Assembly: GCF_964340395.1 (NCBI RefSeq)
Contig: NC_135552.1
Span: 13,716,694-13,780,693, forward strand
From: Glandiceps talaboti
Lineage: Eukaryota > Hemichordata > Enteropneusta > Spengelidae
DNA: 64,000 bases
Reading direction: 5' to 3'
Shown piece after piece: positions 28,403 through 47,300 of this stretch; within the stretch, counting starts at the first letter, position 1, and each line of letters starts with the position of its first letter. The notes under the pieces are model-generated. The model saw only the letters and a program-made list of their open reading frames with translations. It was not told the origin of the DNA and searched no databases. A program made the translations under genes and the position numbers.

Positions 28403-29323
28403 CAGAGTTTTCATGTGTACATTTTATTAGTCCTGGAACTATGTCTATATTTCAAGACTCTTAAGCGGTATTATGATGTGAATACCAAGCTAATGAGTAT
28501 GCATTATACGAAATCTTGCCAAAGATAACCAGTGAGAAATAATCAAAATGTCAGTGTAGAAACAGTACTAAGAATTTTATATATGAACATAACGAGGTCA
28601 TAATATGACGAAGCGTCCAGGATAGGACGTGAAACTGTTGCCATTCAAAAACAACAGCAAGTCCAGTAGGATAGATTATAATTACTTCGTGAATAACGAG
28701 GTCATGGTGACACACACTTTTGATAATTCTCAATTTGCCTTTATTATCATTTGTTGAGTGTAAACAATGACGTATGAAAACAGTTGCTCACTAAAATCTC
28801 GTTTCCATGGAAACAAACGAGCAATTTGCATATCATGTTTCAACGATATGGATATGAGCTATTGTCCCGATCACCTGACAAAATTCAATATGAAATAATT
28901 TCATGCAAACTTCCGACATGTTCGTGCGTTAAATCTTAAATTCACGTGCATACTATGTAAGTTGTAAAACAAACCAAGATGATGTATTGTCTCAATTATT
29001 CATCGTTGATGGCGCTATATTGACTCAATTATTCGTCGTTAATGGCGCTATGCGGCTATATCGAAGCCAAGCGAGGTGTGCGGAGAACGACAAATTGCTA
29101 AGTCTACAATGTATCACCAGCTGTGGATTGTATGTCTGTTACTGTATATCTCGATTTCTCTTGATTCGAAACTTTGTCGTTCAGAATTTACAAAATTAAG
29201 ACCACTATGTTACCAATTGAGTACTTCAAGAGTGAATCTGAATCGACATCCTGCCAAGTATTCAACAATATTTTGATAGTGTCTTTAGAAGCTGAATGTT
29301 ATCAAAAATCATGTGCAAGTTTT
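28403..29323. other. Convergent intergenic region with an X-box-like palindrome
   Basis: This is the 3' flank of the oxidoreductase (+) and of FPPS-B (-). No coding exon is seen. GTTTCCATGGAAAC at 28801-28814 is a 14-bp perfect palindrome resembling RFX-type X-boxes. Short tandem copies of caattattc(a/g)tcgtt(g/a)atggcgctat occur at about 28993-29051. Confidence 0.55.
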
Positions 29324-36121
<6,798 letters not shown>

Positions 36122-36162
36122 TTTAGTCTCAGGAGCTGTTTATGTTACCTGTTTGTTGAAAC

Positions 36163-36171
36163 ATCACGTGA
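36163..36171 (-). promoter_or_regulatory. E-box ATCACGTGA 41 bp upstream of the FPPS-B ATG
   Basis: TCACGTGA is a palindromic E-box bound by bHLH-zip factors (USF, MITF/TFE, and SREBP, which accepts ATCACGTGA). Its position just upstream of a mevalonate-pathway gene suggests sterol or bHLH control. This is inference from motif and position. Confidence 0.4.
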
Positions 36172-36635
36172 ATATCTGACACCAGAGGTTCTGACGTAGA
36201 GTTAGTTTACTGATTACAGTATCCCCGTAATCTCACGTCTAATCACGAGGAATACGTTAACGGAAGCACACAGCGTATTTTTGTTGAAAAAATATCCAAT
36301 GAAAATTCTGTTAGATTTTAGACAGCCTTCAGTAAGTATAAAGGGTGGTGGGTCAAATTAAAAAAAAAAAATCAGTTCTCGAGGGAGAGCTATAAGGTTT
36401 TAGAAAGTGGGATTAGGGGAGGGTCACATTTTACTTTGGCTCATTTTAATGTCTAACTTTGCATTATTTTGTGATTCTGGCATCCCACTGCTGCCACCAA
36501 TTCCATATCGGTTGGATTTAGGGTTAGGGTTAGATCGGGTTAGAGTTTGGTACCGTACTATCAGAACATAACGTAAATATCGCTGATGACCACCTTGCAG
36601 TGAATCTCAGACCAATGTGAGAGTGAATAAATTGT

Positions 36636-36690
36636 CACTTGTGATGTGATGTGATGTGATGTGATGTGATGTGATGTGATGTGATGTAAT
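36636..36690 (+). repeat. (GTGAT)n pentanucleotide repeat
   Basis: About nine GTGAT units, ending in a gtaatg variant. Confidence 0.95.
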
Positions 36691-36884
36691 GAGAGGAGTG
36701 GGTCTAAAAGGAGTAAAATAGGAACAATTGCCAGGTAAATATTGTGGATAATGTTGTGAAGACAGTGGAGAAGTTGACCCACGGTCCGGACAGTGAAAAG
36801 AGTGTGTGCATGCCCATCTAGACTTTGTGAGCACCGGTATTGATTAATGCAGTGTCTTCACATGAAGTCCCTGTACATGTTGAT

Positions 36885-36965
36885 GTGGTGGTGGTGGTGG
36901 TGGTGGTGGTGGTGGTGGTTACGTGGTGGTGGTGGTGGTGGTGGTGGTGGTGGTGGTGGTGGTGG
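36885..36965 (+). repeat. (GGT)n triplet repeat
   Basis: About 26 GGT units with one tacg interruption. The poly-His and poly-Thr frames here are artefacts. Confidence 0.95.
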
Positions 36966-37732
36966 ATGGGAAATAACCACATCCTTCTAAAACTATCAAT
37001 GTAACATTGCATCACGTGTCTGCATAGATAGAGTGACTTTGAATTTCTTTAAATCAAATCACAAACAAACAAATATATCAGATACCCAAATAGTTTATGC
37101 TTTTATTGGAACATTGAATATTAACCTTTGGCAAAAAAAATGTGTGGTTCCGATAACCTGGTCGTCCCTAAGCATTTTTTTTGAACATTTGAAACAAAAC
37201 GATAAGAATTTCTTTGTCTTCTTTACCAGTGGACCGTCTGTTTTCTTTCCAGCAGTGATACCTGTACACATTTCATCAACAGAAGGGATATACTCTGACC
37301 GATGGTTTTGGGTCGATGCAATATTGTTCAAAAATAAAAATAATTAAAACGATAGGATAAAATCACATCACATCAAATCAAATATGTTGCAAGTCCCAGA
37401 TACCATGGTAACCATATCAGAATTTTGAATAGATAAACAGGCTAGACCTTAGGGATAACATCTTCTATTTTGGTAAAAAAAAAGAAAATGTGTGTTTCCG
37501 ATAACCTGACCATCCTAGTTAAAGCATTCTCTCAAACCAAAGCTATTATTTCTTCGAAATAATAGCTTTATTTCCAGTAGGAACCGGCTCGTTAAGAACG
37601 GTGCCGTAAAACGGTCGTGGTTTGCGACGATGAGTTAAATCCGCAGACCCCAAACGTTTGATTTAAAACGGAAAAGATCAGAACTTTTCGTCTTCATGCA
37701 CGTCTGTTTTCTTTCACCATTCATTTCTGTAG

Positions 37733-37910
37733 ATGCATACATACATACATACATACATACATACATACATACATACATACATACATACATACATACATAC
37801 ATACATACATACATACATACATACATACATACATACATACATACATACATACATACATACATACATACATACATACATACATACATACATACATACATAC
37901 ATACTTACAT
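37733..37910 (+). repeat. (ATAC)n tetranucleotide, about 43 units
   Basis: A nearly pure catacatac run about 460 bp upstream of the TGFBRAP1 start. Thr-Tyr-Ile-His frames across it are artefacts. Confidence 0.97.
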
Positions 37911-38275
37911 ACATATGAATTTCATCAAAGTATCACAGAAGGGGTATCCTGATCGACATTTCGCAATATTTTTTTCAAAAATAAAACAATTCATAAAATA
38001 AAACGAAATCCCGACCTATCTTCTGATGCCATTATCGGAAACACATAATTATTTTTCGCTTTGACTGGCATTGTATTGTACAGCTTGATCTCACGCATAA
38101 TCTTGAAACAAAACATCTCTCATATTTTAACTTTATTTGTTCAAACTATCTAAATGGAATAACCCCCCCCCCCTCCCATACGTCAGCATTTCAAAAATAT
38201 TATTTTTTTCAGGTGTTTGTAGGAAAATTGCACAGCGCCCTCATTATTTGTGCCTTCGAACAAACGAACACACAT

Positions 38276-38285
38276 ACAGGAAGTG
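38276..38285 (+). promoter_or_regulatory. ETS-type site near the TGFBRAP1 start
   Basis: ACAGGAAGTG contains the GGAA ETS core in a favourable context, about 85 bp upstream of the ATG and with no TATA box near it. That pattern is common in housekeeping promoters. Motif evidence only. Confidence 0.35.
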
Positions 38286-38368
38286 AACCCGTACGAGTGA
38301 ATGGCAAGTGACACAGACATAAATATTGTTGAATTGCGACAAATGTAATCCAAAAACAAGATAGAAAT

Positions 38369-41300
38369 ATGAGCATCAAAGCTTTCGAGCTAGTACCAGC
38401 CATCGAACGGCTACAGCTGATGGGAGAGAAAGCAAAAACAGCGGTGAGTCCATTTTTCATAGCTATACCGGTAGATTCGTTTGCATTTTCAATTTTGGAG
38501 CTGTGTGTGTTACGATCGAGAAGGTCCGCCCTCCAACGGTGGTCCATGTAACGTTAAAAGTACACAAATGGTCTTGCGAGATTTGGCTATAGATCGAGAA
38601 TATTATCAACATTAATTGCATATCATATGATATAGAAATTAATATGATTATGCAAATAAGACGATAATTATGATAACCCTTCTTTAATAACAATAGTTAG
38701 TCGGAAGTTCCATCAATACAATTGCCATACATAGATACATACATATACACTGTATACATATATATATGTATCTGTGAAATCTCTACAATATTAAATTTGA
38801 CATCTTAAATAAAGTGATATATTTTGTAAAATGTAGTATCCATGGTTACAATTGATACAAAGATGTCATTGGGTTTAGATTATACAAAAGATTTAGAAAC
38901 CCAAAACCTTCCTTTGTCCTAGCTATACTGGTAATGTTACATGCTGATATTCCTGGATTGTCCATTGTTATAATGGGAATATCTACTGGGCCGTTTACCA
39001 TTTACAGCTTACACATATCCGATATCTATGTTGTCAATTGTGTATTAGAATTAACCAATTCACATAACATAATTAGATAAACTGAGAGCTTTCGACTGCA
39101 AGCTGTCTTTGTTGTTGATCGTTCTATTTGTCTTTCTCTTGTGTCTGATCTATTTCTTGGTATTAGGAGATAGTTCCCTTGTCATTTATTTGGTTTCCAT
39201 CGTAGGAATTCAAGCCATAAATACAGTTTTGTAGTTTTATTTATCATTTTTGATAATCTTGTTTTATTTTCACAGATTGAATGCATAGAATGCTGTGGTA
39301 AAAATCTCTATATTGGGTCAAGTGATTGGTGAGATTCAGTTGTTACTGTTTTTTACTATGAATTTAGAACTCCTATAACACAGGGGAATTCTTGCCTGTT
39401 TCCTGTTCTCTCAAGATACATCGTTAGCTGGTTATTCCTCCTAGCCCTCGTATTCTCCCACTTTTCAAAGCTCAGATGATAACGGATTGACAGTTCTTGT
39501 ACATATTGCATTTCTTAGAAGTAAAGTGAAAAATGTTCAATTTCCCAAAACAGTACAGATAAACAAGTAGTCTGCAGAACCAAACTAATGAGGCTACTGA
39601 ACTACTCAGATAATCAAACTGTTCATTTTACCAAACAGCTGAACTGATTTACCCATTAGGTCAACCAAAAAGTTCAGATAGCCAAATTTTTCAAAATACC
39701 CAGATTGTCCAAACTTTTCAAATAAAGATGTGTTTCATAGAAACTAAACATTTCACATAAAAACAAAACATTTGGCATAATTAGAATCTAAACAATCATC
39801 TATCACAGTTACCCTAGATATATGCACACATACACTCTACACCATTTAAAAAAAAATAAACAAAAAAAAAACTGAGGCACATCTTAAAGTAGCCATATGG
39901 ATGACAAAGGTATTTATTTTGGATTTTTAATGTTTAAAACAATTATGTCATATTTTCCTACTTGAAAAAAAATGTGATACAACATAGACAAGGTCCATGT
40001 TTATAATTCAATAAATTGCAAAAATCTATTTTAAAAGATGTGTGAAAATGCTGCTATTGTACGTACTATAACAAACATTTCACACACTAGTTAATTTTTT
40101 TGGCAATTTATTGAGTTACAAACAAGAGCTTGGTATGTTTTGTTTGACATTGATTTTTTTTCAAGTAGAAAGATATGGTAAAGTTGTTTTTATAAATCAA
40201 ATATCCAGACTAACTACCCCTTTGTCATCCGTATGGACATTTTAGTATTAAGTAAAATGTTTTGTTTTTTTTATGTTGTAGTTTCGTCATCCATTTTTTA
40301 CTGGAAGAGAAGACACAAGGAAATGGAAAGGTGACATTAACAAGTAAAAAACAAAGCCATAAATACCTAGCAGTGGTAAGTAGCAATGAATTGGAAGTAA
40401 ATTCTATAATGTGTAAGTATTGTGGAGTCGTAATGGTCAATTTGTTGTTTTATTTGATCTCATACCTTCATTTTTGCTTGTACTATCACTCATATAATAA
40501 CACATTTTTGTCTGGTCATTGTTCCTACATCTGACATATTCACATTACTGATAGCAATCACAACTTGTGTATACGGATACCCAAATCAAAACAATGAACC
40601 AGAGTAAGATGTGTTCTCATTGGTTGAAAAAAGCATTCATACCAATAAACCACAGTAAAATGTCTTCTCATTGGTTAAATAGAGAAAATGTTGATAACCA
40701 TGTCTGCTAATGAAAAAGACCAATATTAAACAAGTTCTGAGCATTCAGAACCAATAAACCATAGTAAGATGTGTTCTCATTGGTTAAATAGAGCAGTAAG
40801 ATGTGTTCTGATTGGTTAAATGGAGCAGTAAGATGTGTGTTCTGATTGGTTAAATAGAGCTGTAAGATGTGTTCTCATTGGTTAAAGAGAGCAATAAGAT
40901 GTGTTCTCATTGGTTAAATAGAGCAGTAAGATGTGTTCTCATTGGTTAAATAGAGCAGTAAGATGTGTTCTCATTGGTTAAATAGAGCAGTAAGATGTGT
41001 TCTCATTGGTTAAATAGAGCAGTAAGATGTGTTCTCATTGGTTAAATAGAGCAGTAAGATGTGTTCTCATTGGTTAAATAGAGCAGTAAGATGTGTTCTC
41101 ATTGGTTAAATAGAGCAGTAAGATGTATTCTCATTGGTTAAATAGAGCAGTAAGATGTGTTCTCATTGGTTAAATAGAGCAGTAAGATGTGTTCTCATTG
41201 GTTAAATGGAGCAGTAAGATGTGTTCTCATTGGTTAAATAGAGCAGTAAGATGTGTTCTCATTGGTTAAACAAACCTATAAACCACAGTAAGATGTCATT

Positions 41301-44300
41301 GGCAAAACAGAGCATCAAACCAGTATTGTTTGAATATTACTGGTAATGAGAATCAGTCAGATGTAGGGATGGCAACCAAGACAAAACATGAACATGTAAC
41401 ACAAATGGCAATTCAGGGTTATAGGTAACGGATAGTTGACCACTACATCAAATTTTAATCAGATAAGGACAAAAACGAACAACACACTAATGTTATAGTA
41501 TTATCTGCTTTGTTGTCCATAGAAAAAACCAATAGTTCAACTGAAGGCAGCGTCAGCGTTAACAAGAATATTAGTTCTATGTGACAATACATTGACATTG
41601 CTTCATATGATTAACTTAGAGGTGAGTCAGATTTCGTAACGGTAAAGAAGAGTTACAAAGAAAACCAGAGGACTTCAATTTGACTCTAAGATATGTTGGT
41701 TTTCTCTGTTTACCCTTACAGAGAGTATCTTACAGACTAACAGATAACCTGAATCTAGACAAAGATTTACAAAGATAACATGTGTATTTCATTTTGAAAC
41801 CACACATTTAAGATTATAACTAGTTCAGCAGAATTCATTTCTTACAATTTCAATGCATTGGTTTATTTTGACCAATGTTTGATTCTTTTGAGCAACCGAC
41901 ATTGCGTATTGATTTTAATGTATTTGAATTTATTTTAATTGACAAATGTCAACAAACTTATTAAAATTGTTTCTTTCCTTTAGCCAATTATGAGTGGAGC
42001 AAAGGTGAAAGGGGTAAGTTTGTGTGTTTGTTATTCATCCTTGAGGAAACAGTAGTAACTTTGTATGCATAACAAAACAAAAAAATTACCAATATCAGTT
42101 TTCCATCATGGCATTTAGAGGCATAGTATACCTGGAAGATATGTCCCTCACTTGACCAATCGGTGATCAGCAATCGTTTACATCATGAATATTAATGAGT
42201 ACAATTTTAGTGCCATGGCCATCATAGCAGCAACAATGAGCTTTCTCATTTATGGAGGTGTTGTACTCCACCACTAGAGGGCACACTTCAATGAGGTACA
42301 TTGTACTGTAGTTCGGGCCAAATCTACGTCAGAATTTAATCACTATCTGTCACCACTTGATATACCACTTGTTTACTATGGTTCTAGTCTGGGTTAGTTT
42401 CTAAACTTTTGATATATCGTCCTCTTTTTATTTTTAGGTGAGTTCATTCTGTGTAAATGAAAACCCAACCACTAGTAATCCATTCAGTATTCAGGTATGT
42501 CAAAGTTGTTAATTGCCATCGTGTTGTCATAGATACAATAGCTGTCTTTATTTTGATCTAAACTCTTCTCTCCTGTGTGTCACCACTCTTGTAATCCAAC
42601 TATTGTACTTACGTTGAGGGCGATGTTGTTCCTTCTTTGTTGTAACCTCTAGATGATATAATGTATATTATCCAGTGTGTTTCTGCTGAATACTGATTTT
42701 TCCTTAAACAAACAAACAAACAAACAAGCAAACAAAACAGACAGACAGACAGACGGACAAACAGACAGACAGACAGACGGACAAACAGACAAAAGTGAAA
42801 ATGGTACAAAATGAAAACAATACAGTTTTACCATATTTTGAAATTTTACATTTTGAAAATACTTTCATTAGGAACTCTCTTAAAATGGTTGGGGAATATA
42901 TCTCAGAGTTGATCATCACAGTGTTCTGAGACCACTCCCATAAAATCATGAAATAAAAACAAAAATCTCCAAAATGAATTAATGGTATATTCAGTGACCC
43001 CACAACATGACAGATGAAGCCATTTCATGAAGTGGCTCCTGACACCCCTTCCCCCTTTTCAAGTGCATTTTGACAAATAGTAAATGATATCATTAAAAAA
43101 TACGCTCATTCACCCTAAAGTAAACTTGTCAAATTTGAAATCTCATCTTTGACTTTTCCCATTTGAAACTTTTTTTTGTTAAAAAATATGTATACTTTAT
43201 GCCATAGTTTATGTTTTATCATTCATATGCTTATAATGTATGTACATGTGTTATTCAAACAGGTGTGTGTAGCTACCAAGAAGAAATGTCTATATCTTTA
43301 TACCGTGACTGAAGATAAAATGAATTTCATCCGAGAAATCACAACTACAGATTTTCCTGTCACAATGGTCAGTCTTGACTTTTATTTTTGATTTACTTGA
43401 ATTAATATTTATGTCATTTTTTTTTCAAGTGAGGCAAGTGTGAAATGCATGTCATTATTTTGATAAAATGTTTCTGAAAAATAATTTATCATTGAAGTAT
43501 GAAATTAAAGTTTCGGTAATAACAATGAGCAGGACAACTGTCCTATCTCCAGTAAACATTTTGGACTTGTGGGAACTTTATTGCAAAGTTTGTGTTCTAT
43601 TGTTGCATATACACATTTTCTGACTTCTTGGAACAATGTTTGTCCATAGCAAGGACCTGTTAAAATGAATGAGGAACAAATTTTCAACTCCATGTATATT
43701 GGTTGTCACATATAAATGAAATGTTATTCCCCAATATTTTTCTTCGTTCAGCCAAGGAAAATACATTTGTAATGTACCTTTGTGACTATGAGTCGCTAGA
43801 CTAGTAGTGACAACCCTTAGGTCACAAGTATTTTCTGGTGGAATAAAGAAAAATATTAGAGAATAACATGATTATAGCAGTGCCAGTAATATGAAAGAAA
43901 AAAGGAGAGAGTAATGACAATTTTGAATGTTTTGACTCATATTTTGAACACAGCAGAACCAGTGATGTAGACATGTGTTGTCATGACATGGTGTTCCTGT
44001 TTAAAGTGGTGTACACAAGTTTAACTGATTTTAGCATAAATACAGAGAACATGTCTCAGACTCCAAAAAGAAATGTTGCCGTTGATCATTATAATGTTGT
44101 GATTCTGTGTTCTTTTCCTATACACATATCAGGACATGGATGCCTACTTTATCTGTGTAGCCCAATCAATACAATATTTCATGATCAACTTTGACACCAA
44201 TGAATCAACTGATCTATTTCCGTATGAAGCTGATCAAACTAATCCCATCGTCAAAAGAATTGGCCAGGTAAACTTACATATTTATCAATAACTTTGTTGA

Positions 44301-47300
44301 ATTTTTCCCTTTATTTTGATATCTTGTGCAACATTACTTATGTTATTTAGTCATTACCAGAAATCAGTAGGCTGGTTAATACCCGAAAGACAAAAGATTT
44401 ATATGGTTTGGCCACTAGGAGTGCTGTTCACTTTTTCGACTGCATCTTTTCCCGGTATTTCATGTCAAAAGTCGATAACATTCTTGGCCAGTTCAGTTAT
44501 GTTCAATATTCTCAAATTTTGATTAATTTTAGGACTCTAGAAATTATTTTACAAATATCATGTTCAGGACTTCAGTGACTGCCAAGTGGTTGGTATCCAT
44601 GATGAAAATTTGGTGTTGGTAATTCTATTGCATTTCAAGAGTTTATATCTGGTACAATAGTAAGCTAAATTCTGATTGGTACATAGATAGAATATTGTAA
44701 GATTAAAGATATTGCAGCCAATCACAGTACTTGTTCTATCATAGTGTAAGGTACTGTTACCATCAGCTAGCAGGCTTTTTGATGGCAGTGCCAAGTTTCA
44801 CCTTAAATAACCAGAATTTAACAATCTTTTCAAGATGATTTCTTCACTATTTTTGCTTGTCCTTGTCAGGGAGAATTCTTACTAAATGGTCCCAATGCAT
44901 TAGGAATGTTTGTCACATCGGAAGGAGTGTCACAACGACCACCATTACAGTGGTCTAGTAGCGTCATGGCAACAGGGTATGTCTATCCTTACGTCTGTGC
45001 ACTGGACGATGAATTTATCACCGTACACAGGTAAGTCTATTATGGGATATACTGGTACTCCCAAATAATGTAATCTGGCTTAGAATGTAGTTGTGTGAAC
45101 TGATGAATTACAAAAAAAAATTAACTGAAAATTGTCAATAAATATCAATAAAAGTTGGACCTAGATAATACTTGAAAATAATGTATCATAGAAATCTGTA
45201 ATAAAACAATTATTATAAATATTCATAATATTGAATTTATATGTTTTGTGAAAGAATATTGCCATAACTGGCAAAATTAATTTATTTTTGTTATTACTGG
45301 TTATCATTTTTATGGAAACATCCACCTGTTGACATTATTGTTTGCACTAACTTATCAAGAAATCTAAATTTGTAATAAATCTTTATTGAAATATCTCTCT
45401 GCGGACATTATTGTTTGCCCTTTGACCTCCAACCCTTCAACCTATGACTGAATCTTTCAACCTTTGACCTCTGACCTAAGCTCTGTATCATGATCAAATT
45501 TGGTTATTCATCTTTTCAGTATTCTAGATCAGCAGCAGAAACAGACCATTCCATTTCAAGGAGGTAAACTAATGAATAACTTTGAGGGACGAGTGTACGT
45601 AGCATCAAATAAAGAAGTGTATGCTCTGATACCAGTACCGGTTGACAAACAGGTACGTCATTGTCAAGTTCAACACCTGTCAAATCTTTCTTAATGTATG
45701 TGTAACTGTCTCAGTATTTATCGAATTACATGATAGCTTGAATTCTAATATCAAAAAGGGTATACTCATATTTTTAGTGAGTGATTGTATATTGGTTGGG
45801 GGGTGGGGGGTGGGGTGGGGTGTGTCTCCATTGAGATTAGCCTATAGATCTATAGTATCACTGTTACCATATTATTGATATCCATGTTACTGTTTCAGAC
45901 ACCAAATGTTTGATACTCATATTTCTGTTTTCAGATACCCAATCTTTGATACTGTTTTCAGACACCAAATCTTTGATACTTGTGTTACTGTTTTCAGACA
46001 CCCAATCTTTCATACTGGTGTTACACTTGTTACTGTTTTCAGATACCCAAGCTTTGATACTCTTACTGTTTTCAGACACCCAATCTTTTGATACTCATGT
46101 TACTGTTTTCAGATACCCAATCTTTGTTACTGTTTTCAGACTCCCAATCTTTTGATACTCGTGTTACTGTTTTCAGACACCCAATCTTTTGATACTCATG
46201 TTACTGTTTTCAGACACCCAATCTTTGATACCTGCATTTCTATTTTCAGATACAAGCTCTGTTGAATGACAAGCGAGTAGAGGAAGCTCTAACATTGGCA
46301 AAGAATGCAAAGAGAGTTGGTATCAATAGAGAGAACTTTCAAAAGGTTGGTTTCCTAGGACTTACAGTTTCTCAAATTATTTCTGTATTTCATGTACTAA
46401 AAACAACAGTTCACAAAACTTTGGAAGATGTTTTCAAAATTAAAGTGTCATTTGGTGGATTTGTGAATCATTTTGGATATTTTTAACAAGAATAATTGTA
46501 ATTGTAATAAAGTAACGTATAACGTACGATGAAATCTGATTGAACTTACACAAAATTCTTTTCAATCACAATCCTGCTGTGTTGAGCTATAAAAATACTC
46601 TTATATCTAGTAAGTAAAACAACAATCTCAACTTGCCTAATAATCAGCTTTGATCATCAGATGTGTATATCGTCTGCAGTCTTCTGGCAAACATTCCCTG
46701 TTTTAGCTGTAAGTGCACAATGTATTGACACAGAATTGCCAACTTCAACATCAAATTGATGACTTTTTTTAGTGATATTAGTTTTCTGCGCTGTCTTTTT
46801 TTTCAGTTGTACTACCGTATTCAACAGCAAGCTGGTTTCATTGAGTTATCACAGTTTCATTTCAAAGAAGCAGTTGATTTGTTTAAAGCTGGTAGACTTG
46901 ATGTCAGAGAGGCATGTACAGTTATATTACTTCTATGTTGGGTAGTTATGTTTTAATGGTCCACTTTGGAATAGGATTGTAAAATTTTGGTGTGAGTACA
47001 GTTCTTTGGCCGAGCTATAGAAAAAGTTGGCCCAGCACAAAAGAATGATCCCATGTATGATGTAATCCTTACAGCTAAAATGATGTCGGCTTAGTGTTTC
47101 ACTCATGCAACATGACATTTATTACACACCATTAGACAACTTGTAATGCAAAAGAAACACATAGGTGCCGTACACAGTGAGGATGTAGATGTAGTCAAGT
47201 TGAAATGTTGATTATCAGTTAGAAAATGAACAATTGCAGCCATTATTAATCATCAAGTCCATGTGTAATGTGTTCATTAGAAGCCTCTTTTTACTGCACT

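Larger units (their letters stand above)
36122..38368. other. Divergent intergenic region between FPPS-B (-) and TGFBRAP1 (+)
   Basis: About 2.2 kb shared by two gene starts; no coding exon is seen. It contains an E-box near the FPPS-B start, a (GTGAT)n run (36636-36690), (GGT)n (36885-36965), (ATAC)n (37733-37910), a 14-bp-arm hairpin at 37539-37569 and an ETS-type site near the TGFBRAP1 start. A short repeat with tccgataacctg(g/a) occurs at about 37149 and 37497, with a shorter inverted match at about 38033. Confidence 0.6.

Noticed and set aside
36607-37015. Poly-His and poly-Thr frames near the FPPS-B start
   Set aside because: They are translations of (GTGAT)n and (GGT)n repeats.
37635-38001. 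Open frames of Thr-Tyr-Ile-His or Met-Tyr-Val-Cys repeats
   Set aside because: They are translations of (ATAC)n.
40763-41270. CRISPR-like regular repeat array
   Set aside because: Units are contiguous with no unique spacers; it is a minisatellite in a eukaryotic intron.
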